This document shows positions 1 through 4,830 of a stretch of DNA of 6,298 nt, in pieces. Location of the stretch: NCBI GenBank assembly GCA_023263235.1, contig JALQXE010000193.1, positions 1-6,298 on the forward strand. Direction: 5' to 3'. This DNA is from Sediminibacterium sp. (lineage in GTDB: Bacteria > Bacteroidota > Bacteroidia > Chitinophagales > Chitinophagaceae). Each line of letters opens with the position of its first letter. Position 1 is the stretch's first letter. The translations under genes were made by a program, and so were the position numbers. Below the pieces are notes generated by a model. It was not told the origin of the DNA. It saw only the letters and a list, made by a program, of their open reading frames with translations, and ran no database searches.

Positions 1-2
1 GC

Positions 3-36
3 AAAAGCCCTCCCATATTTCGGGAGGGCTTTTTTT
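3..36 (+). terminator. Intrinsic terminator of an upstream gene outside the window
   Basis: A perfect 12-bp stem (3-14 with 22-33) with a 7-nt loop is followed by a T run through 36. The GC-rich core is GCCCTCCC/GGGAGGGC. On the opposite strand the flanking T run is only four long, so it works mainly for plus-strand transcription entering from the left. The tRNA promoter element begins one base after the T run. Confidence 0.9.
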
Positions 37-37
37 G

Positions 38-45
38 TACATTTG
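38..45 (+). promoter_or_regulatory. Bacteroidota -7 promoter element for tRNA-Leu
   Basis: TACATTTG matches the Bacteroidota housekeeping -7 consensus TAnnTTTG exactly and lies 8 nt before the first base of the mature tRNA, so transcription would start almost at the tRNA 5' end. The -33 region would fall inside the preceding terminator hairpin and is poor: TTTC at 18-21 is the nearest resemblance to TTTG. The exact -7 match and position support the call; the weak -33 lowers certainty. Confidence 0.55.
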
Positions 46-53
46 CAACACAA

Positions 54-139
54 GCGGAGGTGGCGAAATTGGTAGACGCACTACCTTGAGGTGGTAGCGC
101 CCACACCCGGGCGTGGGAGTTCGAATCTCCTCTTCCGCA
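54..139 (+). tRNA. tRNA-Leu, anticodon GAG
   Basis: This is a complete class II cloverleaf. The 7-bp acceptor stem is 54-60 with 132-138 (one G-U pair), and the discriminator base is A139. The D arm contains TGGCGAAATTGGTAGACGC. The 5-bp anticodon stem is 81-85 with 93-97 around the loop TTGAGGT, giving anticodon GAG at 88-90, which reads the leucine codons CUU and CUC. A long variable arm (98-114, stem 99-102 with 109-112), typical of tRNA-Leu, precedes the T arm (115-119 with 127-131, loop TTCGAAT). The 3' CCA is not encoded. No copy of the tRNA 3' end occurs elsewhere in the window, so there is no sign of tRNA-targeted integration here. It has its own -7 element and a hairpin terminator, so it is probably a single-gene unit. 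Confidence 0.97.
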
Positions 140-140
140 C

Positions 141-169
141 AAAGCCTGTCAAGAAAGTGACAGGCTTTT
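141..169 (+). terminator. Hairpin terminator downstream of tRNA-Leu
   Basis: AAAGCCTGTC (141-150) pairs perfectly with GACAGGCTTT (159-168). The stem starts two bases after the tRNA discriminator. The T tail is short (166-169) and followed by ATATTATA, so termination may be moderate. The closing arm GGCTTT also begins the larger inverted repeat at 163-227, so the two structures compete. Confidence 0.75.
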
Positions 170-227
170 ATATTATAAGCGTGCGTCAAGAGCTTGCTCT
201 TGTAAGCATGCGAATAATATAAAAGCC
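163..227. repeat. Long interrupted inverted repeat
   Basis: GGCTTTTATATTAT (163-176) and ATAATATAAAAGCC (214-227) are perfect 14-bp complements. Inside them GCGTGC (179-184) pairs with GCATGC (206-211) with one G-T pair, and CAAGAGC (187-193) pairs with GCTCTTG (196-202) at the centre. Nearly the whole 65 bp can form one long hairpin or cruciform. The left arm is shared with the tRNA terminator and the right end (AAAGCC, 222-227) can instead close around the next hairpin, so the folds are mutually exclusive. Confidence 0.8.
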
Positions 228-264
228 AACAAGCTTCTTTGAATTTTATTCAAAGAAGCTTGTT
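228..264. repeat. Perfect 16-bp hairpin
   Basis: AACAAGCTTCTTTGAA (228-243) and TTCAAAGAAGCTTGTT (249-264) are exact complements around the 5-nt loop TTTTA. An outer AAAGCC (222-227) can add six more pairs with GGCTTT (269-274) across a bulge. There is no good T run after it on the plus strand; on the minus strand GGCTTTTATA follows, so it may be a secondary terminator for leftward transcription. Confidence 0.85.
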
Positions 265-320
265 GAAAGGCTTTGGGTACGCGTCACTATAAAGATCAGC
301 AAGCGAAGCGAGCTGATCTC
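262..320. repeat. 59-bp direct repeat, copy 1
   Basis: These 59 bases are identical to 363-421; the copies start 101 bp apart. The unit begins GTTGAAAGGCTTTGGG, contains the near-palindromic GTACGCGTCAC, then TATAA, and ends in a hairpin (AGATCAGC 293-300 with GCTGATCT 312-319, with GC/GC pairs inside the loop). Its first three bases are the last three of the preceding hairpin stem. It is not coding in any evident way. Confidence 0.95.
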
Positions 321-338
321 CTAAATATTTTAAAAAGG

Positions 339-365
339 AAAAAACTAAATGCCACGCATTTAGTT
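339..365 (-). terminator. Intrinsic terminator for leftward transcription from the PPTase gene
   Basis: Read on the minus strand, AACTAAATGC and GCATTTAGTT form a perfect 10-bp stem (343-352 with 356-365) closed by a 3-nt loop and followed by a T run (TTTTTT, then CCTTTTT). This is the only hairpin in the intergenic region with a strong T tail on the minus strand. It lies about 105 nt beyond the PPTase stop codon, so the 3' untranslated region would include repeat copy 2. Confidence 0.75.
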
Positions 366-421
366 GAAAGGCTTTGGGTACGCGTCACTATAAAGATCAG
401 CAAGCGAAGCGAGCTGATCTC
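363..421. repeat. 59-bp direct repeat, copy 2
   Basis: Exact duplicate of 262-320, with the same internal hairpin at 394-420. As in copy 1 it directly follows a perfect hairpin and shares its terminal GTT, but that hairpin has an unrelated stem sequence. Identity ends abruptly on both sides (T261 versus A362; C321 versus A422), which suggests a recent duplication or insertion, or sequence constraint on the whole unit. Confidence 0.95.
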
Positions 422-469
422 ATTTCTTCTATAAATTTTGAAATTACAAATGCATGCATTGCTAGCGAA

Positions 470-1099
470 TTATTCGGTAAAACATGTAACGCAAACATAG
501 TCCTCTCCATAATGAAAATCCAACCTCACATTCAGTTCATTCTTTTTATGTAAAATTTGCGCATCCACCACACCCCTATCATTCTTAGCCAACGACAGCA
601 CATTAAAATCTTTTGCAAAATCAATGCCCAATTGTTCATGTTGTTTATACATGGCTTCTTTCGCCGCCCAAAAAAAGGCCATTTGTTTTAGTTGCTCCAC
701 TTCTGTTAAACCAACAAGCATAGCTTTTTCGGAGTCATTTAAAAACTTATGCGCCACTTTTAAAATTCGTGGATGAATAATTTCAATGTCAATACCTATT
801 GGATCTGTATCACTTACCGCAACCGCTGCATATCCTTTACAATGTGAAAATGAAAAATGAAAGGGTACACCCTGCAAATAAGGCTTGCCATTATCAGCCA
901 TAACCATTTTATTTAAATCGGCCTGGGGCATCATTAATTTAAACAATAACCTTACCGCTAAATGTTGTAGTTTTCGTTCCTCATTTTGAATACCAACTGC
1001 CAATTTAACATCGGTCTCAAAAAATGAAACGGGCTCTGTGATTGACCAAATAGCCAAATGTCGGGTCTCGTTAATATTTTGTTGATAAAAGAAAGGCAT
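470..1099 (-). CDS. Sfp-type 4'-phosphopantetheinyl transferase
   Basis: The 209-aa product would transfer the 4'-phosphopantetheine arm of coenzyme A to a serine of carrier proteins in the cytosol. Visible family signatures are NGKP at 70-73, FSFSH at 82-86, the Mg-binding motif GIDIE at 102-106 (D104, E106), and WAAKEAMYK at 144-152 with the third metal ligand E148 and the conserved lysines. Length is normal for the compact Sfp superfamily. The start is the ATG after an A-rich stretch without a clear Shine-Dalgarno, normal for Bacteroidota. It is transcribed alone, divergently from dcd with a 74-nt gap, and converges on the tRNA. No polyketide or peptide synthetase gene is nearby, so it may serve the fatty-acid carrier protein or a distant cluster; the substrate cannot be told from sequence. 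Confidence 0.92.
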   Translation of the reverse strand: MPFFYQQNINETRHLAIWSITEPVSFFETDVKLAVGIQNEERKLQHLAVRLLFKLMMPQADLNKMVMADNGKPYLQGVPFHFSFSHCKGYAAVAVSDTDPIGIDIEIIHPRILKVAHKFLNDSEKAMLVGLTEVEQLKQMAFFWAAKEAMYKQHEQLGIDFAKDFNVLSLAKNDRGVVDAQILHKKNELNVRLDFHYGEDYVCVTCFTE

Positions 1100-1173
1100 A
1101 AAAAAAAGCTTTGAGTTAGATTGCAGCGCGGTTACAGCCGCAAATTAAACATAAATACATTTAAAAATTAAAG

Positions 1174-1710
1174 ATGATTTTATCCGACTCAAGAATATTA
1201 GAAGAAATAGCAAAAGGAACTATAAAAATTGAGCCTTATGATCGTAAAGATTTAGGTAGCAATAGCTATGATGTGCATTTAGGAAAATGGCTGGCAACTT
1301 ATGACAACAAAGTATTAGATGCAAAAGCGCATAATACCATCACTTATTTTGAAATTCCAGATGAAGGATATATTTTAGAACCTTCAGGTTTCTATTTAGG
1401 TGTAACATTAGAATATACCGAAACACATGCACACGTTCCTTTTTTAGAAGGCAAATCGTCTACCGGTCGTTTGGGTATTGATATTCATGCAACAGCAGGA
1501 AAAGGAGATGTAGGTTTTTGTGGCTATTGGACATTAGAAATTTCAGTGAAACAGCCTGTACGCGTTTACAAAGGAATGCCAATTGGGCAATTAATATATT
1601 TTCCAGTTGACGGCGAAATTGAGGTTGCTTACAATAAAAAATCAAATGCCAAATACAGTGGGCAGCCAGAAAAGCCTATTGAAAGTATGATGTGGAAGAA
1701 TAAATTTTAA
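1174..1710 (+). CDS. dcd: dCTP deaminase
   Basis: The 178-aa protein should deaminate dCTP to dUTP, supplying the dUMP precursor of dTMP. It is a homotrimer of the dUTPase fold in characterised members. Key residues align with E. coli Dcd at a constant offset of 16: GKSSTGRLG at 93-101 supplies S95 and R99, H105 matches H121, D112 matches D128, and E122 in TLEI is the catalytic glutamate (E138 in E. coli). The C-terminal part has GMPIGQL (134-140) and a nucleotide-closing tail with KYSGQ. The segment HATAG resembles the bifunctional deaminase/dUTPases (HSTAG in Mycobacterium) more than the E. coli HVTAH, so whether it also hydrolyses dUTP is open. A -7-like TACATTTA lies at 1156-1163, only 10 nt before the ATG. 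A terminator follows directly. Confidence 0.96.
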   Translation: MILSDSRILEEIAKGTIKIEPYDRKDLGSNSYDVHLGKWLATYDNKVLDAKAHNTITYFEIPDEGYILEPSGFYLGVTLEYTETHAHVPFLEGKSSTGRLGIDIHATAGKGDVGFCGYWTLEISVKQPVRVYKGMPIGQLIYFPVDGEIEVAYNKKSNAKYSGQPEKPIESMMWKNKF

Positions 1711-1715
1711 ATTTT

Positions 1716-1746
1716 AAATCCTTAGTAAGTGCTAAGGATTTTTTTT
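1716..1746 (+). terminator. Terminator of dcd, shared by the convergent DUF3810 gene
   Basis: AAATCCTTAG (1716-1725) pairs perfectly with CTAAGGATTT (1732-1741), the loop is TAAGTG, and a T run extends to 1746. It starts 5 nt after the dcd stop. On the minus strand the stem is followed by TTTAAAATTTAAAATTT, so it probably acts in both directions. The stop codon and last codons of the minus-strand gene are part of the stem. Confidence 0.9.
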
Positions 1747-2850
1747 GGATTGATAGGCAAGTACCCATAACAAAACATCGTTGTAACTTTCTATACCCTT
1801 GGTTTGTTGATTCCAAATTAAAAACTGGTTATACAATTCCGCTGTACCCTTAATTTGTAAATCTTGTTTTTGTTGAAAGAAAGCCTTTATCTGTTTTCTA
1901 TCCTCAAGCACCTGAACACTCAATAGTTTCTTATTACGTTCAACCACTTCTTTGTACATCTTAAAATCGCCTCTTTTTGCAATCATGTTCAAATGGGCAT
2001 ATTGCGCATATGTAAAAAGCTGAATTTGGGTTGAGTAATTAAACAGTATCTGATCACTCTCTATTCCAATTACATAAGCTATAAAATTTGCTTGGTCTTC
2101 GGAAGCATACCCTAGTTGATGTGCCATTTCATGGCTGATGGTAAATGGCCAAGTTAATTTTGGCAAATCACCCCTTATAATCGCTTCCCCAGTTAAGGGT
2201 TGATAGAAAGCGGTGTACCCAAAATAATCTCCCCAACTTGGAAATGATGCAATTTTCAAAGACACATTTTGATAATTCAAAAAAGGTCGATTTTTGGCAT
2301 TTTTGGCAAATTCTGCCCTATTTTGACTAAAAATAGTATCAAAATTCAACAATTTAGGATCAAATTCACCCATTTTTGATCTTGTCAAATTTAACGATTG
2401 TATAAGTGACAGGCTTAAACTATCCATTTGCGCCTCGGTATATACCGTTTGAACTTTAAGTTTAAAATCATTTGATGGATCGGATTTTTGATAGTTTAAG
2501 CCCCATAAAATTTGAAAAACAATGTAAATAGCGGTCATCGTATTCAGCCATTTAACCCCTTGGCGCTTCCAAAATAAAACAGATTTGAAATTCTTTTTAT
2601 TAACAAATAACCATTTTAAAATATTGAATATCAATAAAATAGATATTCCCAGGTATACAAACTCCCCAATAGCAAATGGAACACTACCAAACAATAACCT
2701 TAATAAACGGGTAAAAGGTTTGAATAAAAATGGAACATAAACCAAGCTTATTGCCTGAGGCCAAAAACCCAATATAAATACCAGTAAACCAACAACATAC
2801 CAGGAAAAGCGCCATGGTAATTTATGATTAAAGTTTACGAATTTAGACAT
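1732..2850 (-). CDS. DUF3810 family membrane protein with HExxH metallopeptidase motif
   Basis: The 372-aa protein matches the Bacteroidota family DUF3810, which has no established function. Three hydrophobic segments are visible at about 16-39, 57-82 and 102-119. The loop after the second is very basic (KK, K, KR, K between 85 and 100), predicting a cytoplasmic loop and placing residues 120-372 in the periplasm. That domain carries GYTAFYQPLTGEA (211-223), then HEMAH at 240-244 followed by E251, D252 and N255. This looks like a zincin active site, with E251 or a later acidic residue as candidate third ligand. I infer a membrane-anchored zinc peptidase, but activity and substrate are unknown. 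The gene is monocistronic, convergent with dcd and divergent from DUF177 across 83 bp; its own promoter is not clear (TAATTTTA is the nearest -7-like match). Confidence 0.88.
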   Translation of the reverse strand: MSKFVNFNHKLPWRFSWYVVGLLVFILGFWPQAISLVYVPFLFKPFTRLLRLLFGSVPFAIGEFVYLGISILLIFNILKWLFVNKKNFKSVLFWKRQGVKWLNTMTAIYIVFQILWGLNYQKSDPSNDFKLKVQTVYTEAQMDSLSLSLIQSLNLTRSKMGEFDPKLLNFDTIFSQNRAEFAKNAKNRPFLNYQNVSLKIASFPSWGDYFGYTAFYQPLTGEAIIRGDLPKLTWPFTISHEMAHQLGYASEDQANFIAYVIGIESDQILFNYSTQIQLFTYAQYAHLNMIAKRGDFKMYKEVVERNKKLLSVQVLEDRKQIKAFFQQKQDLQIKGTAELYNQFLIWNQQTKGIESYNDVLLWVLAYQSKKNP

Positions 2851-2882
2851 GCTATGTTTTATGATGTAAAATTAGGATAAAC

Positions 2883-2913
2883 TTTGTCTTTTGATTGGTT
2901 TTTACTAACTTTG
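2883..2913 (+). promoter_or_regulatory. Bacteroidota-type promoter of the DUF177-rpmF-plsX cluster
   Basis: TTTG at 2883-2886 (-33) and TAACTTTG at 2906-2913 (-7, exact match to TAnnTTTG) are separated by 19 nt, the classical spacing for the primary sigma factor of this phylum. The start codon of the first gene lies 20 nt beyond the -7 element, implying a leader of only about 12-16 nt. This is the best promoter in the window and fits a growth-related operon. Confidence 0.85.
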
Positions 2914-2933
2914 CCAACCCTTAAAGTACGGTT

Positions 2934-3485
2934 ATGGGCCAAAACAGAACATTTGAAATTCCATTTGTAGGTTTAACGGCCGGCGAGCATTTGTTCGAAT
3001 ACCATATCGAGGATAAGTTCTTTGTTGATTTTGGACCTCAGGAATTTGATCATTGTGATACCACCATCAAGTTGAAATTGGATAAGCATCAAGGATTTAT
3101 GCAATTACATTTTGATGTAGATGGAAAAGTGGATACACAATGTGATCGTTGCGGCAACCCGCTAACGGTTCAATTGTGGGATGAGTTTAATTTAATCATT
3201 AAACTTGTTGAAGATCCCGACACTATGAACAGTCAAGAGGAAGATCCAGACATCTACTATATTGACCGAAATGAAAGTCATATTAGTGTTGCTGCTTGGA
3301 TTTATGAATTCATCACATTAAGCTTCCCTTTGCAACATATTTGCAAGGAAAACGAAAAAGGTGAATCTACCTGTAATCAAAAGGCCTTAGCTGAATTACA
3401 AAAGTTGATGTCTGCTCCATTAGAAAACAGAAATGAAAATCTATGGAAAGGACTTGATAAATTTAAAGAGGGCTTGGAGGACTAG
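2934..3485 (+). CDS. DUF177 / YceD family protein
   Basis: The 183-aa protein belongs to the DUF177 (YceD) family, commonly encoded directly upstream of rpmF; work in E. coli and plants links members to 23S rRNA accumulation or processing. The N-terminal half has the typical beta-rich layout. CDRC at 70-73 and a second pair, C137 and C147, make a plausible four-cysteine metal site. An acidic linker (about 93-106) separates the two halves, and the C-terminal part (149-183) is a charged helix. The start ATG sits just after a strong promoter, and a 85-nt spacer leads to rpmF. The context supports a ribosome-related role; the molecular function is unproven. Confidence 0.9.
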   Translation: MGQNRTFEIPFVGLTAGEHLFEYHIEDKFFVDFGPQEFDHCDTTIKLKLDKHQGFMQLHFDVDGKVDTQCDRCGNPLTVQLWDEFNLIIKLVEDPDTMNSQEEDPDIYYIDRNESHISVAAWIYEFITLSFPLQHICKENEKGESTCNQKALAELQKLMSAPLENRNENLWKGLDKFKEGLED

Positions 3486-3570
3486 AAACTAAAATCGCGG
3501 AAACGCAAATGAATTCTAAAGAATAAAGAAGTTGAAATAAAATATAAAGTAAAAATTTAAAACATAAGAG

Positions 3571-3765
3571 ATGCCTAATCCTAAACGCAGACACTCACAA
3601 CAACGTAGTGCAAAAAGAAGAACTCACTATGTAGCACAAGAAGTAACATTGAGTACAGATGGTACAACTGGAGAAATCCATGTACGTCATCGCGCACATG
3701 TTCAAGAAGGAAAATTGTACTACAAAGGAAAATTAGTAGCTGAAAAAGCGCCTTTAAAAGCATAA
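3571..3765 (+). CDS. rpmF: 50S ribosomal protein L32
   Basis: The 64-aa protein begins MPNPKRRHSQQRSAKRRTHY, the very basic N-terminus that characterises L32, and continues with TGEIHVRHRAH and a C-terminal KLYYKGKLV. There are no cysteines, so this is the zinc-independent form, as in E. coli, not the CxxC/CxxC form. It would sit in the large subunit near the peptidyl transferase region. It is preceded by an AT-rich 85-nt spacer without an evident promoter or terminator and followed after 3 nt by plsX, so the two are cotranscribed and probably translationally coupled. The size is normal for the family. Confidence 0.97.
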   Translation: MPNPKRRHSQQRSAKRRTHYVAQEVTLSTDGTTGEIHVRHRAHVQEGKLYYKGKLVAEKAPLKA

Positions 3766-3768
3766 TTA

Positions 3769-4710
3769 ATGAACATCGGAATTGATATGATGGGTGGTGA
3801 TTTCGCACCACTGGAAGCTGTAAAAGGTGTCCAACAATATCTTTCAAATTCCGAGCATAAAATATTTTGCATAGGTGAAGAAACCCAGTTGAAAGATTTA
3901 TTTCAACAACACGGGGTATCTTCACCTTTTTTGCATTTTGTACATGCCCCTGAGGCAATTGGATATCATGAACATCCAACCAAAGCCTTAAAAGAAAAAC
4001 CAAATTCTTCAATTGCTATTGGCTTTAAATTATTAGCGGAAGGAAAAATTGATGCATTTGGTAGTGCAGGAAATACTGGTGCCATGTTAGTAGGTGCTAT
4101 GTTTACCATTAAACCCATCAAAGGGGTTTTAAGACCCACCATAGCAACTTTACTTCCTAAATTGGATGGGAAAACTGGATTATTAGTGGACGTTGGTTTA
4201 AACGCAGACTGTAAGCCTGAACAATTAAATCAGTTCGCCATTCTAGGCAACTTGTACGCTAAGCATATTTTAAATATTGCGAATCCAAAAGTGGGTTTAT
4301 TAAACATGGGTGAAGAGGAAGGTAAAGGAAATTTATTAGCACAAGCAACCTACCCTTTACTAAAAGAGAATACCCATATTGATTTTATGGGAAATGTGGA
4401 AGGTCGCGATTTATTTATAGATAAAGCAGACGTTATTGTTTGTGATGGTTTCACTGGAAACATTGTTTTAAAAACTGCTGAGGCAATGTATGATGCTGCT
4501 GCGCATCAAGGCCTTGGGAACGATTCTTTCTTTAGTCGTTATCATTTTGAAAATTATGGAGGTACTCCCATATTAGGGGTAAACAAGCCAGTAATTATTC
4601 AACATGGCATTAGTAATGCAAAAGCATTTTGCAATATGATTAAGTTATCTGAAAAGATGGTCGAATCAAAATTCTGCGAAATTATCACGACTAATTTTGA
4701 AAACTTGTAG
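3769..4710 (+). CDS. plsX: Phosphate acyltransferase PlsX
   Basis: The 313-aa peripheral membrane enzyme should convert acyl-ACP and phosphate to acyl-phosphate, the donor used by PlsY to start phospholipid synthesis. Recognisable segments are DMMGGDFAP (6-14), SAGNTGA (99-105), VDVGLNADCKP (140-150; most families have A in place of L143), LLNMGEEEGKG (177-187), MGNVEGRD (207-214), CDGFTGNIVLKTAEA (225-239) and YGGTPILGVN (263-272). The region between LKTAEA and YGGT is about 20 residues shorter than I recall for B. subtilis or E. coli PlsX, where it forms a helical hairpin that contacts the membrane. Its ATG follows the rpmF stop by 3 nt. The common partner fabH is not downstream, and no clear terminator is visible in the 120 nt after it. 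Confidence 0.97.
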   Translation: MNIGIDMMGGDFAPLEAVKGVQQYLSNSEHKIFCIGEETQLKDLFQQHGVSSPFLHFVHAPEAIGYHEHPTKALKEKPNSSIAIGFKLLAEGKIDAFGSAGNTGAMLVGAMFTIKPIKGVLRPTIATLLPKLDGKTGLLVDVGLNADCKPEQLNQFAILGNLYAKHILNIANPKVGLLNMGEEEGKGNLLAQATYPLLKENTHIDFMGNVEGRDLFIDKADVIVCDGFTGNIVLKTAEAMYDAAAHQGLGNDSFFSRYHFENYGGTPILGVNKPVIIQHGISNAKAFCNMIKLSEKMVESKFCEIITTNFENL

Positions 4711-4830
4711 TACAACCTCGATTTTCGCTTTTATTACTTCTTTTGTTGTTTGCCACTCATTTTACTAACAATCTTTAGTATTTAAATAATTTAACTTATT
4801 TTCATTGCAGCAATTAATGCGATTCTTACT

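Larger units (their letters stand above)
140..469. other. Gene-free, highly structured intergenic region between tRNA-Leu and the PPTase gene
   Basis: I see no plausible coding sequence here. The stretch holds the tRNA terminator, a long interrupted inverted repeat (163-227), a perfect 16-bp hairpin (228-264), a terminator-type hairpin (339-365) and two identical 59-bp direct repeats (262-320, 363-421), each containing an internal hairpin. The last 48 bases (422-469) are AT-rich and contain only a 12-bp palindrome, AATGCATGCATT, at 449-460. The tRNA and the PPTase gene converge on this region, so part of the structure is explained by termination from both sides; the exact direct repeats are not. 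Confidence 0.85.

Noticed and set aside
262..421. CRISPR array
   Set aside because: Only two repeat copies exist, each 59 bp with a 42-bp gap that itself forms a hairpin; there are no further units and no cas genes.
54..421. tRNA-targeted integrated element with attL/attR
   Set aside because: The tRNA 3' end is not duplicated anywhere in the window and no integrase is present; the repeats are unrelated to the tRNA sequence.
449..460. 12-bp palindrome AATGCATGCATT downstream of the PPTase stop
   Set aside because: It is a short AT-rich palindrome with no repeat elsewhere and no neighbouring promoter; mentioned only as part of the intergenic description.
1128..1141. GCGG...CCGC mini-hairpin between the PPTase gene and dcd as an operator
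   Set aside because: The stem is only 4 bp plus a wobble pair and there is no second site, so it cannot be distinguished from chance.
1460..1645. 61-codon open frame on the minus strand inside dcd
   Set aside because: It lies entirely antisense to a well-supported enzyme gene, and its translation shows no recognisable family.
3581..4012. 143-codon minus-strand frame across rpmF and plsX
   Set aside because: It overlaps two certain genes on the other strand; its leucine/histidine-rich translation looks like a by-product of the opposite codons.
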